NCBI GenBank assembly: GCA_958450365.1
Contig: CAUEEP010000909.1
Location: 1-64,000 of the forward strand
Reading direction: 5' to 3'
Length of the DNA: 64,000 bases
Source of the DNA: Mesorhabditis belari
Lineage: Eukaryota > Nematoda > Chromadorea > Rhabditida > Rhabditidae
Position numbers and translations under genes: made by a program. Below the pieces are notes generated by a model, which worked only from the letters and a program-made list of their open reading frames with translations, was not told the origin of the DNA and made no database searches. Within the stretch, counting starts at the first letter, position 1. The number at the start of each line of letters is the position of its first letter. Shown one piece after another: positions 10,585 through 22,676 of this stretch.

Positions 10585-11700
10585 TGTTATTTTGAAGAAC
10601 ATAACGAGTGCGGTGGAATACAGGCTCACAAACATCCCAGCGCAACAAAAAAATGCGGGCTTGTTCTCAGCGGAGATAAAGGCTTTGAAACAACTAAAAT
10701 TACATTGATGTTTCCTGACCGATCGATGAAACCACAATCGCCGTATAATACACCTCATTATAGCCGTCTGGAAGGGCAACGATAACCGCCAGAAAACCCC
10801 TTACAATTTCAACAAGTGTTTGAGGAACTGAAGTAGCAAATGAAGACCCAGTTATTTGTTACTGGTGATCTAAGTTTTTTGGCGAGTTTGTATGGTCTTT
10901 CAAACGCATCAACTTTCCCATGCATTTGGTGTCACTTCCAGGGTGAATAAGAAAAGGAATGCAGCTGGGCTAATGGAAAGCTTTGACCGTAAAAACTATC
11001 AAGAACGAACGATTAAGGATTTTGAGGCCCGTCTCCCGGTTGATCAAAAGTTTCCCCGAACAAAGGATTAGCGTTTTCCCGCAAGTGTGTAGCGCTGGCG
11101 CCGATAGGAACCTATCCGAAAGCGTTCCTCCGTCTCTTCTTCTCTATGCTTGGGCATAAGAAACGCGTTTTACAAAGAGATGGAAGCCGAGATAGGAGAG
11201 TTCAGGAACGAGTATCTGAGACTGATGATTTTTTTTATCGGCGAACAAAAAGCTTACGGGATTGTTAAATCTTACAAAAGCGGGCACGATCCTAAACTGG
11301 TTATTCCAAAATTAAAGAAATTTATCCTATCCGCTAGTGGGTTCCAAAGGATTAACCCGCTCTCACGATACATTTACTCTTAGATTGTCTAGATGCATTT
11401 GCAAAATTTGCTGAGCGTATCGGATCAACGAAAAAAAACATGGATGACAATGAAATCGAAGGCATCATTGAGGCAAACTAACAAGGTTTTAGAAAGGCTT
11501 TAAAAGGCAGCCATCGGAGGAAAATCTGTGAAAGTTCACGTTGCGCTGGAAGACACGTACCGCTCTTTTTGAAGCAAAATAGATGCCGGGGTTCAATGTC
11601 TGAAGAAGGACTTGGAGCTTACATTCAATGTATGAGCAGTTATGCCGAAGAATTCAACGAAGTAATGAAAACGAAATTTTACTTTACCTGCTCGAAAGTA
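10585..11700 (+). pseudogene. Degenerate transposase of the Transib-like element
   Basis: Conserved-looking blocks appear in changing plus frames. SGDKGFETTK (about 10665) could carry the first catalytic Asp. TGDLSFLASLYGL followed by a C-x2-C pair (FPCIWCHFQG, about 10860-10945) resembles the second Asp and zinc-binding C-x2-C of RAG1/Transib. SVPPSL ... RNAFYKEMEAEIGEF (about 11115-11205) resembles the RAG1 stretch before its C-terminal zinc region. KVHVALEDT and SMSEEGLGAYIQ (about 11530-11630) could hold the final Glu. Several frameshifts and stops make it inactive. The superfamily call is inference from motif spacing, end structure and target duplication. Confidence 0.55.
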
Positions 11701-12034
11701 TGCTGTGAACGTTATTCTTTTGATTCTGGTTACTTGGATGTTTAATTTTGCATTTGGTTATTTGAATCTTTCAATTTTGTATCACTTCTTGCTAAAGTCT
11801 ATTTTTTTTTAGATCTAACTAAAACGAAAGACCAACCCAAATCTGCTAGATCTTCTTTTATTGGCTCGCTCCCATGTCACTTGCCCATCCACCGTTGTGC
11901 CCATCCGCCACAAAAATTCTGCAAACAAAGCGCTCTGTTCAGGTAATAGCTTAAAAAAACTTAACTTTTGTTGCTTTGGATGAGAAACGACAAATGCAGA
12001 GAAATAGCGTTAATGAAAAAGAAACACAAGTCCC

Positions 12035-12435
12035 AAAAATTCTACCGTAAATTTTGAATCAGATTGCATTTTAGAATTCGACCTTTAAACTATTGTGCGC
12101 GGGTTACGGTAGGTTATCCATTGCAATTCTTCAAAACCGATTTATCTGACCTCAAAATCAATGGTTTTGGACGTGTTTTTAAGCCCTTAAAAGTTTGAAC
12201 AGAAAGAAAATATCTTTAAGTGCCCGCCGGGGATTTTGGGTCCATCCTGAAATACGTGTTTTCGAGTGCTTTTTTTGCAATCCCGGATTTTGAGAAAATC
12301 CCAGTTTGAGAAAAACTGTCGAACCGATTTTTAAAAAAGTTTCAGATTCGGAATCAGCGCAATTTTTTACGTCGAATGGTATGTCAAACTTGAATTTTGA
12401 CACAGAGAAATTTTTGCCTTATTTGCGCCGTTGTG
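12035..12435 (-). repeat. Right terminal inverted repeat of the Transib-like element
   Basis: Inverse partner of 9625-9995. Read inward from the end it starts CACAACGGCGCAAATAAGGC, followed by an A-rich stretch. The same end module occurs on the next element (12793-13823). Confidence 0.85.
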
Positions 12436-12440
12436 CACCC

Positions 12441-12792
12441 TCGCACCTTTTTCTTTCCCAGCTGCGGTGCCGCATATTCGAGATCACTCATACTCCAAGC
12501 CTCTCTGCTTACATCTATCGATTTGCCTATATGGCGGGTTTGAATCACAACGTGGAAGCTAAACCGGAAGACTTCGACCGCCCAGGAAAGAAAAGATTCA
12601 CTTATCTCATGCATAATGTGTAATGTTGCAGGTCAGGGTTTTCTTCTGATTATGTAGTTTTTCTCCGGGTTCTTGGGTCTCTAGAATTGAGGAGATCTGG
12701 TGTTAAAAATTATAGCTTATGATTGTTGTACTTTAGGGTCCGCATGCAACCCAACGAGTGTTTGAGCTGCGTAACAATGGAAAGACGCGTGG
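12441..12792. other. Short spacer between two related transposons
   Basis: No gene seen. A 105-codon frame that runs out of the right TIR into this spacer (to about 12620) is probably fortuitous. Confidence 0.4.
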
Positions 12793-13823
12793 CACATCCA
12801 CGTGCGATGCGAAAATGTGCTTTCTATAGGTGATTTTTACGTTTAGCTAGCCGATTGACGCAGAAAATGTGCTGAATACGAAAATAAAAAGAATTTTAGA
12901 AATCCCCTCGACAAATTTTTTAAAAATCGAATTTTTAGTGATTTTACTGTGTTAAATTTCGAAGCCATATTATTTATTGTCGGCGCAAAAATTTGTGACA
13001 CAAAAGCCTAAAACAAAAATGTAAAACCGCAAGTTTTATTCTACGGGCTTTTCTCTATCTTTTGATACCAAAAGCATGAAAATTGATCAGCCCCTATAAA
13101 AACGTTATAACCTTTTGAAAATAAAAATGTGGTTCCTGGGTTATGGCAACTACAACGCGGATAGATTAATCCGGGAACCCGAAGAGAAAAGAGCAAAATT
13201 AAACTTTTTTTGCCATAATCAAACCATTTTCGCTATTTTTCTTCTTTTCAAGATGAAGTGTCGATGTCTACGGATTTAAGTAAAGTTGTTGTTTTTATGA
13301 ACTTTGCTTTTGAATTTTCAGGCCTCGACAGGAATTAATCCAAGAAAGGAATGAGCGCACAGTTTGCAACGGTATATGTTAAACGTTTTGAAATAACATT
13401 TTGAAGTTCGTATTGAAACAACAACATTAAAAACAAGATTAATTAAAATGCCCCCAGGTCTGATAAGCAATAAAATAACCATAGGAACCACATTTTTATT
13501 TTCAAAAGGTTATAACGTTTTATAGGGTTGATCAATTTTTCATGCTTTTGGTATCAAAAGATAGAGAGAAAAGCCCGTAGAATAAAACTTGCGGTTTACA
13601 TTTTTGTTTTTAGGCTTTGTTTCCAAAATTTTGCTCCGACAATAAAATATGGCTGAAATTTAACACAGTAAAATCACTGCTAAAACTCGATTTTTAAAAT
13701 TTGTCGAGGGATTTCAAAAATTCTTTTGCTTTTCGGATTCAGCACATTTTCTGCGTCAATCCTGGCTATTCAAACGTAAAATCCTATAGAAAATGATTTT
13801 TTGCCTTATTTCGCGCGGATGTG
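12793..13823. mobile_element. 1.03-kb non-autonomous relative of the Transib-like element
   Basis: The ends are CACATCC at 12793 and GGATGTG at 13823, flanked on both sides by CGTGG (12788-12792, 13824-13828), again a 5-bp GC-rich duplication. The inverted arms are each about 350 bp, with a core of about 340 bp that has no transposase frame. Read inward from the right end it goes CACATCCGCGCGAAATAAGG followed by CAAAAAA, nearly the same as the right end of the 9.6-12.4 kb element. It could be mobilised by that element's transposase. Confidence 0.8.
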
Positions 13824-13828
13824 CGTGG

Positions 13829-14255
13829 TGCTTTCTCCTGGGCTGTTTGTGGATCTCGCCGATGTCGATGTTTTCCTGGATTTCCAGGCGTATCTTCTGA
13901 TGCTTCATGCGGAGAGGCATGGTACAGGATCAATTTTACGCCAATTTAACCAAGGTTTTTTAAGTTTCATCATTTGATTTTTGGTTAAGTAAAAAAACTT
14001 GGAGTAGCGATATGTTAGATTCAAATCAACTCCTCAGTTATGAGAGCAATAAAATTTTTGGAAATTCTCGAAAAATGCTTCTATGATAGTTGAATTTTTT
14101 CAAAAATCTAGATTTCATCATGGCCTCCAGCTCCATCATTCTTCATTCATCATTCAGAAAAATACTATCTCAAAAAATAGTTAAGCTTTTTGAAACATTA
14201 ATGTATTTCAATCCATGTTTGTTTTTCCAAATCAATTCTAAACTGTTCACCTGAA
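13829..14255. other. Spacer, nothing recognised
   Basis: AT-rich DNA between two transposons, with no gene or repeat partner seen. Confidence 0.5.
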
Positions 14256-14257
14256 TA

Positions 14258-15864
14258 CAGTGCGTTTCAAAGTCTTAAACGCGCCCTCTAAAATAGCGAG
14301 AATTTTGCATTTTGACCACCGCTGCAACTAGTTAATCTTTATCTCTTGAGAAAGAGCATGTCTTAAAACCCAAATAACACGAAAATAGGCATACTGTAAT
14401 AAAAGTAAAAATTTTCAAAATAGGAAACTTTTTGCTAAATCAACCGTTTCAACTCCTTAAACGCACTACGAAAGTATTTTTATTTATCGATACAAAATAA
14501 AAATGAAAAGGATAAAAAATCAAAGTAATAATCTGTACACGCACCAGAACGATTAATTACTTGAAAAATGCGGTCTGGCATTGAATTGATAGAGATTTTG
14601 AAGCGCAAAGACGTCGAGATCGCTCCAAGCCGAAAAAAATTCCTGCTTTAAGTGTAGAAACGTCTTGAAACTGACGATGATTCTTATAGAACCAGCTCGG
14701 ACAAGTATACTCCCCCTACCAAAGTTTCTATCGGATTGAGGGTCGGGAGACTGAGCAGACCAGTCCAAAGTTGCAATGTTCTTGCTTTTCAGCCAGACTC
14801 AGGTATCTCCGGCTCGATGAGACTGACGTTGTCGTGTTGGAAACACATGGGGAATGCCAGATTAGGTGCAAAAACGGCGCAAGCAATTGTTCAAGATATC
14901 TATCTAGTCATCCGATTCGAAACCATCTTCAGAGCGACCGTTCCATCAGCACAAAGGCGGCCCAAACCATCACAGAACCACCGTCAAGTTTCCTGGTTCC
15001 AAACACCATTGGATCACGTCGACGATCCCTCCAATAGTAGCCAACGCCATCCAGGCCATCCAAATCCCATTCCTTCATCAGCGGGATCGGTCACCTAAAC
15101 GTAAAAAAATAATGAAACATAATCGGCTTTCTAACCATAGACCAATCCCTGGTCCCGCTATGAGCCTTGGCGAACGCCAACCGGGTTTTCTTGTGCAAAA
15201 GCTTCACGACCGGTTTACATGTTCAATAATTGTCGATCGATATGTGTGGGTTTTCCGTGACGACCTCGCCAAATTGTCGACTCCAGAAGCGTCCAGATTT
15301 TCAGTTCCGTTTTCACTTCATTGATCGTTTTTCCGTGGATTTTGTTCACAATATGGTTGTCCTAGCTTTCGCGGTGTAAGCTTTGGTTTTGGTCCTGGCT
15401 TCTTCTTTGGTGCAGAAACGAACTCGGACTTTCTATAATTTCGCACGGCAGAGTCGGATCGGCCCAAGTTTTTTGCGATTTTCCTTATTGAGTCGCCAAC
15501 CCTCAAACGAGCATCAATCTGGCCTTTTTTACGCATCGCCAATCCGCCCAGAGCAGCTTTCCGTGTGCCATTTTACCTGGAAATTAACAAAAATTATAAA
15601 TTTAATAAAAAAATATGCACAACAAAACGGAAAAATTTCAAATAACAACAGCAAAAGCGAGAGTGCGTTTAAGAATTTGAAACGGTTGATTTAGTAAAAA
15701 GTTTCTATTTGAAAATTTTTGCTTTTACAGTATGCTTGCTTTTCGTATTTCTTAGGTTTTAATACATGCTCTTTCTAATAGAAAAAGATTAATAGTTGTA
15801 GCCGGTGTTCAAAATGCAAAATTCGCTATTTTAGAGGGTGCGTTTGAGAATTTGAAACGCACTG
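14258..15864 (-). mobile_element. Tc1/mariner element, Tc3-like, 1.6 kb, TA duplication
   Basis: The termini are CAGTGCGTTTCAAA at 14258 and TTTGAAACGCACTG at 15864, each flanked by TA. Inverted arms are about 230 bp (14258-14490 and 15640-15864). The CAGTG start is the standard Tc1/Tc3 terminus in nematodes, and long arms are typical of the Tc3 branch. Its transposase lies on the minus strand and is broken. Confidence 0.9.
14553..15590 (-). pseudogene. Tc3-like transposase, frameshifted
   Basis: The minus strand starts with a paired-type helix-turn-helix (IRKIAKNLGRSDSAVRNYRK, about 15480-15420) followed by a basic linker KKKPGPKPKLT. The C-terminal part has DWSAQSPD (about 14766-14740), the conserved 'W.AQSPDLNPIENLWG' block that precedes the last catalytic acid. 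The DDE domain between them is split across frames. The protein would bind the TIRs and cut the element out at TA sites; in this copy it is dead. Confidence 0.8.
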
Positions 15865-15866
15865 TA

Positions 15867-17830
15867 ATAGATTGAGAAACGCGAGCGCCGAACTGGTGGA
15901 TTCGAGGGGGCCCACAAGAATGAAAAAAATATTGAAAATAATGGAAAGTATTTTGATTGATTCGATGGTTAATTGCGTATAAATGCTTTTGTTGAACATT
16001 TAGTCATTTCAATACATTGACCCAATAGAATCTCGCGCAGTTAGGGTTGTATTTTCCTTTCATTAATGCTTTGACTACAACTTTCGTGTTTTCTTGATTT
16101 GTATGTATAAAGAGAGAACATACAAATGATTAAAGCATTAAGGTGGTTTTTTAGCTTTATATTTTTGTAGAACTTGCAATTGCTCAGGTTGCAGGGCCTT
16201 CGAATGTAGAACTTTGACCGAAACCAGTCTTTCAACCCCGTGAGAAGAAATAACAGACAGACTTCTTGTTTTTTTCAAAAACCCCGACCTTGTGAGGAGA
16301 AAATTATTTTCTTATCGTTTTCCGTTCTTTAAAGACTCAGAGGTGATAAACAAGGAACCGAGAGAAAGGGCGAGACACCAAAACAACAAAATAGATTATT
16401 TAACGTTCGACTTTGAAACGATCTTCAGGCTCGTTTCAAGTGGGAGTACGCAGCAGAATATATATAGGTAAACGAAAATAAATAAATACAGTTTGATAGT
16501 ATAAAGTTTTATGCAGTCGAAATGAAACACAAAAGATGAAAAAATTTGCTTTAAGAGTGTCCCACTCCGTGGTGTTCCATTTTTTGTGGCCAGAATCTAC
16601 AGAATGATTAACAAAATTTTTACATTACAATCGGATAGACCAAAACAAATCTTTGCAATCGATTACTTTGCCAAACCAAAAAGACTTATAGTTAGCTTCA
16701 TTTTGCTTTTAACCAAAACCCGAGCAAAAAGTGCATCTTTATATTAGTTAATTTTATCTATCTAAAACAATTACTCGTCGTAAGCCAGAATTTCTTTCTT
16801 GCACTTTGCCCATAAATAAAAAAATAAAAAATATGTACATCACTAAAACCTATCTCTGTCTGAGGCTTATTTACTCTTTTCAGAATCATTTGACTTGCGT
16901 AGTATCAATAACAGACTTCAACCCTGAAAGGGCATTTTTAGTCAGAAAGAAACATTCGCTTCATCTAAAAGGACACAAAATTTCTTATGTACTTGCCCTT
17001 TTTAAGAGCTGCAGTGTAAACATTTGATGAGTTTAAATCCCTCATTACTTATCTCAAAGCTTCTTCATTCATAATTTTCTTAGAGCAATTCATCACAGAA
17101 CGGTCAAAATTCTTAAAGCCTCATTTCATAGGTAGATAGTATTCAAAAGCCTTATTTGTTTCTTATTGAAAAGAAAATCGACTTATTTGTTTATATGAGA
17201 AACGTTATGTGATGCCAAAGAACAAAGTTCTTTTTCTTTGTGTTTCTCAAATTTTTCTTTGAAATTGAAATTTCTTTTCGATGAATTCGCAACAAAGTGG
17301 CAGCAAAGTGATTGAGATAAGTCTTCAAGTGGAGTTTTTTCTTAAATTGTATTAGTCTTAAATATAGCAGAACATTTTGAAAAGCTTTGGAAATTTTGTA
17401 ATATCTCGTTTCATTTTGTTTTTGTTTTGTTTACCTATTAATTCATTTAATTTCATTTTTTCATTTTTTACATGTCACAAAACAAACAAAGAATCAAGGA
17501 AAAGGGAAAGGCGGTGTTTTCATTTTGAAACAGGAAAACGGGGCTTTTTTCCTCCAATCGCTTTTCCCGGATTATCGTGCACATTTTAGCTTTCCCCAAC
17601 AATTTTTGTTCTTCATAGACTAACAATAAATAATGTTTTCGGGTTTTGAGTTCTTCAGAACTAATAAAATAATACCAAATAAATAATCTCCTTTAGTTAC
17701 GGACTTGACATTTCATTAAGTGTTTTGTATGAAAGTTATTTCCAATGTCTTAACTTTATCCTTTACGTTAATCTGTTGACGTTGACGTTGATTTTTGTCT
17801 GCATACTGCTAAAATTCACGATTTCAGAAA
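15867..17830. other. Intergenic region upstream of the sugar transporter
   Basis: About 2 kb of AT-rich DNA with no gene I can support. A short inverted pair GAAACGATC/GCTCGTTTC lies at about 16417-16438. The last bases before the transporter, ATTTCAG three bases before its ATG, look like a trans-splice acceptor, so its promoter probably lies here. Confidence 0.5.
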
Positions 17831-20800
17831 ATGAATAAACCTACAAAAAGAAGTCCTTTGCTTGAAAATCCAGATTTGAAGGCAACATATGCACTACCAG
17901 AATTGGCTCAATTTACAAGAATGTAGGTCGAAAAATTGTTTCAAGTTTTTATTTTCAGTGATAATTCCGGGCTTTACCTACCTATTTCAGAACGAATACT
18001 CAATCGACGACAAGCACAAATCCTCCATTAAAGCTTGTGTTGATTGCTATTGCTGTTTGTATGGGAGGGTCATTTCATTTTGGATTTCAAGTCAGAATTC
18101 AATTTATGCAAAAAATAACCAATTAAGACTAGTACTATGTTTTGAAATAATAATTCTAATAGGTGAACTTGTTTATTTTACATAGCTCCTCAATGGTAAA
18201 AAAACTTCTAAAATGTTTTTTCTTACAATTAATCACTTTTCTTGCTAGTTTTTGTATAGCAAATTAGGAAATTGAAATTTTTTTTCTCGGTCTCCCGAGT
18301 GATTTCAATGAACACAACTTACAATTAATTGATAACTAAGTACCATGGAGAAGAAAGTATTTTGACTAGGCCGTAAATCAGATTTTTAGTTGGTCATTAC
18401 GAATCCAACCCAACAAGTTTTCATTGATTTTGTCAATCGTTGTCATATTGAACATTATGGAGAACATTTGGGAAAGGAAGCGCTTGATGTAAGTAAATTA
18501 AATAAGTCAAAGTGAATAATTGAGTAAATGTTTAAAAACCTTAAAGTCTTAGTTTCTAAATGATTATCATAGACTTTATGGTCAACAATTGTCGCTCTTC
18601 TTTTTGTTGGAGCTTTGTTTGGATCTTTTGTTCTTCGATTGACCGCCGAAAAATTGGGACGCAAAAATGGATTGTATCTTTCGTTTTCTCTTGGACAGAT
18701 CTCCATTGCAATGGCTGTTACTTCGGCATGGGTTTGCTTTATCATTTTTGTTAAATTGTTATACATACCTATATCCAATACTCATTGCGTAATTAATTAA
18801 TAGTTTTCTTTTCAGATTTCCTCTTATGAACTGTATATTTTGTCGAGAATTCTACTTGGAATCTCAATGACGATGAGTCTTGGTCTTGCTGCAATTTATC
18901 TAGCTGAAGTTAGGTAAGACCAGGGCTAGGAGGAAATCGAAATTTTGTGGGGGTCATAAAATAGGGACTAAACACAGGAAAGGGATCATAAACAAGTTAT
19001 TACGTAATATACCTAAAAAACTCAAACAATTACAACAGACTGCAAAAAGGTCAATGTAATATATTTACTAAAAAGTTTTTAAATAGGTATCTCAAAAAGT
19101 TTCAGCCCAAAAAGATGTCGAGGAAAAGTTGGCCTCGTCACCGGCTCGATGATTCAAGTTGGTGAGTGAAGGAGAAGGAGACCAGTGAAATAATCCAGTT
19201 ATAGGTACTGTGTTTGGATCGATTATTGCCATGCCAAACATTTTTGGCACAACAAATCTCTGGGCTTTAATCTATGTCGTCGAATTTTTTTTGATGCTTG
19301 CCTCATTTGCTTGTCTTCCATTTTTGCCTGAAAGCCCATGGTAAGTTTAAATTTACAATTTATGTTGAAAAATTAAAAACATTTGAGAATAAGATTTGAC
19401 CAGGAACGAGTATCCTTCATTCTTGATTCTTTTTTCTATAATAAAATATGATTATCGAAAGCTACTATAACTTTTCCTTTTGTTCAATTTCAAAAGTCGT
19501 TCCACTCAAATTAGGAAAAACCCACAATTTATTCGAGATTTAATTTTAGTCTTTTGTTATCGAAAGGGGATGAATGGAATGCAAGAAGAGCAGTCCAATT
19601 CTTTCATTGTTGCGATGAAACAACTGCCTTGAAAGTGATCGACGAAATGAGAGTACGACTTTGAGAGTTTTCTGATCATTTCGAAAACAGTAATAAGCGT
19701 TTCATTCACTTTTTAGGAAGACACAGCTCATTCACAAAAAACAATGGGAATGTTAGAAGTGATGAGAGATCAAAAATTGAGAAAAAGGGTTTGTTTATAA
19801 AGGCTTGTTCTTAAGTGCAAATTTTTAGACTTTTGTCGGAATGGTTGTGGCATTCGTGATGGCTTTTTCTGGAATTGCAGGTAACTTTGTGATTTTTTGA
19901 AGACTTTTTTGAAGTTTGCAACACAGATCTATCAAAAAAACCCATTTCCAGTGATCAACGGGTATGCTGTAGAAATTTTGAAGCAAACGGGTCTGTCACA
20001 AATGGAAGCCTCGATTGCAAACGTCGGATTCACACTTATTTCATTAGTGAGTTAGAAAAAATCATTTGAAATGCAGTGTAATTATAATTTTTATTTTTCA
20101 GTTTGCGGTTTATATAGCAGCAAAAGTGGTTGAAAGCAATGGTCGGCGATCTCTTCTTCTTTTTTCGAATATCTGTATTCTAATCACAAATGTTATCATT
20201 GTTGCTTTGATGTGGATTTTTAGTACAACACAAGTAAGTACAATAAATACAAAGAAAAATTGAGATGAAGTAATATAATGTAATATGTTAATTCAGTGGC
20301 AATTTTTTGGTTGGATGCTAATCTTCGCAATTGGAATGTTCACATTGTGGTTCTCAATCGGGCCTGGTCCCCTTTGTTATTTTGTTTCCACAGAATTGCT
20401 GCCTTTAAAAGCTCGATCCGCAGCTCAAGGATGGACAGCTGCTGTACAAATGGCTTGGTAAGGTTTAAAGGAAATTTCAGCTCTTTAAAAAACACCTAAA
20501 ATATAATTTCAGCCGATCATTCTTATTGATGATTTATCTACCTCTGAAGAATGCCACAAGTCAATCATTTGCTTATGCTTTTCTTTTTGTCATTCCCGTT
20601 GCTCTTTCAATTGCTTTTCTCTACTACGAATTGCCTGAAACAAAGAATAAAACGCCAAGCGAGGTTTGTTTGAAATAACTAAAGAGGAAATTATGTTTAA
20701 TCAATAACTCTATTCATTATGATGATAGTGAAGGGAGTTATTGGTAGTAACTATCTAAGAAAGTATTAACTCCAGGTCGATGAAGAGGCGGCAAGATTAC

Positions 20801-20874
20801 CAAAACTTTGTGGAAAAGTTGACAATGATGAATTTGAAACCGAAGAAGAACAGAACGAAGAGCTCATTTTTTAA
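17831..20874 (+). CDS. Major facilitator sugar transporter (GLUT/SLC2-like)
   Basis: About 15 exons give roughly 520-560 residues with twelve probable membrane segments. It starts MNKPTKRSPLLENP at 17831, right after ATTTCAG. The first membrane segment is LVLIAIAVCMGGSFHFGFQ. The loop after segment 2 has EKLGRKNG, the family's G-R-K/R-x-G motif, which recurs as ESNGRRSLL in the second half. The PESP motif follows segment 6 (FLPESPW near 19340). GPGPLCYF lies in segment 10 and PETKNKT at the C-terminus, both SLC2 signatures. It should move hexoses or similar solutes across the plasma membrane. The substrate cannot be read from sequence. The tail is acidic (DNDEFETEEEQNEELIF). The gene looks intact. 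Confidence 0.9.
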
Positions 20875-21957
20875 TTTTTGGAAATTATGCTTTTCTTAAT
20901 TCTCGAGCGTTGTCAGAAGCCCTGCCTTTTGTACGATTCGCACCAAAAGCAGGTTTTTTAATATTGACCTTATATATCACACTTAGTTTTTGTTATTTGT
21001 ATTTCTATATTTACTTTTACTGTATGGTGCCTAAAAAGAGATTATTGAGATATTTGTTAAATCGTGTGGCTTTCATTTGCAATACGTGTACCTTTAAAGA
21101 AGAAATGCTTGAAAAACAAGGTCTATAAATATTTATGCTAACTTTTATATGATATAACACAATATAAACACTATCACAAACATTTTTTGCCGCTCTAAAT
21201 CCTTAAAGGTACTGTACTTGAGAAACCTCAGTATCTTTTGTTTTGGCTGGAATGAAAGATATTAGATTTTATCGTCTTGACATTTTTTACAGACCCACTA
21301 TCGTGCAGCAAGAATCTGTCAATGAGATTTGCATTATCTCTAAAAACAAAATTTAAGCAGAAACACAATATTCCCCTACAAAGTAGACCAATTTACATCG
21401 TCTTTTTGTGCTCTTTTGAACGTTTAACGAAAATTGTCGACTGCCTCTCAACACAAGCTCTTTTTCTTTTTTCTCTATGTCGTTTATTGGATTTATATCT
21501 CAAAAACCTTCTATATTTTCTATAATTTTCTCTTCATACACATAGATCTTTACACTCTTATATCCCAATTTATCTTTCAGCTCGATGGATTAAATGTGCT
21601 GTCTTCATGTCACAACCGATTACTTTATAAACACCAAGTAAATTTCTTCTTTCTCCGAGAATTTCTAATAAAGACCCAGATTTTTTTTGTATTCCTAAAT
21701 TAGAATTGCTTAATCTTTTTGTGTTATAGCTATACAACCATCTCCGTGTTTTCCCAAAAACCTTCAGAAAATTTTTGATTTACTTTAGATTGCCCTTTGA
21801 TTATTGGCTTTTCTCGAAGAAAAGGACGAGAGAATTAAATTATCGGAAAAATTACACTTTTTTTGCACTGTTTTCTTTGAGAGTTTCCCACCAAAAACCT
21901 GACTTTGCACCATTGAAGAAAATATTGCCTTCACATATTCCAGAATTTTCTTTGGTA
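20875..21957. other. Intergenic region, 3' of the transporter
   Basis: About 1.1 kb of AT-rich DNA. I see no gene. Open frames here are short, Phe/Leu-rich and without splice structure. Confidence 0.5.
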
Positions 21958-22431
21958 CTATGGGATCAAACCCCCGCCATTCCCCAATGGGAATAAACCC
22001 CGCTACTTTTGAGTTTTAAAAAAATTAAAAAAGTTTTGTTAATAGACGGATCATGTGGACTGATGAAGTTAGTCGAATGGTTGACTGTTGCATGGGTGTA
22101 ACCGGCGTTTTCAGTCTCGCTAGTGTTGTAGCCTCGCCAGCAATCCGAATAGTTTTCGTCCCGGGAGAAATGAACTCTTTGATTTGATGAGGAAGAGTAG
22201 AAGGTGTTCGATCCGGTACTAAATATACCTTTTTCACGGAGATAATCGATGACATCAGTCTCGGTTGTTGGAAGAGAAAACATCTGGGCGAATAGACAGG
22301 AAATGAATGAAAAATAATAGAAAAGTTGAGAAAATCCTATCTATATTAACTTCAATGCTAATGATTTTAAATGCAAATTTGGTGGAGGTTTATTCCCATT
22401 GGGGTATGGCGGAGGGGTTTAATCCCATAGT
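21958..22431. mobile_element. 474-bp TIR element with TA duplication
   Basis: The ends CTATGGGATCAAACCCC and GGGGTTTAATCCCATAG are inverted copies flanked by TA on both sides. The arms extend about 50 bp through ATTCCCCAATGGGAATAAACC. Inside, the minus strand is open for about 105 codons (22283-21966), Ser/Thr/Asn/Tyr-rich, with no domain I recognise. It is probably a MITE of the Tc1/mariner kind. Confidence 0.7.
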
Positions 22432-22676
22432 ACTTTTTGTTTTTGTCTACGCTTTAAGGATACAAGTATTGTATCAATTTCTCCACTTACTGTTTTTGCA
22501 TTTAAGAACTCACGTTTGTGAGACAAACAAAAAAGAATTTGAAACAATTCAGATTTCCTATAGAAGCTTCGCCTCTGAAAAAAACTCGTTTGGCGATAAA
22601 CGAAAAATGAATGGTTTTGAGGGTTTGTGTAGAATTTTCAGAAAATAGAGTGCATGCGAGTAAAATTTTTTTATAG

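Larger units (their letters stand above)
9625..12435 (+). mobile_element. Long-TIR DNA transposon, Transib-like (CAC ends, 5-bp GC-rich duplication)
   Basis: The element begins CACAACGGCGC at 9625 and ends with its complement at 12435. The same five bases, CACCC, stand directly outside both ends (9620-9624 and 12436-12440). Inverted homology runs inward for about 370 bp on each side, with mismatches and small indels. The interior codes, on the plus strand, for a broken transposase. CAC termini plus 5-bp C/G-rich duplications are the known signature of Transib elements, the family from which RAG1 is derived. The ~370-bp TIRs are longer than usual for Transib. Confidence 0.75.

Noticed and set aside
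12306..12623. 105-codon frame across the right TIR border
   Set aside because: It starts in the inverted repeat and runs into flanking DNA, so it cannot be a gene of the element and has no splice or codon support.
21277..21703. Overlapping Phe/Leu-rich frames after the sugar transporter
   Set aside because: They come from AT-rich sequence, lack splice sites and have no codon bias; the protein-like look is due to TTT/CTT codons.
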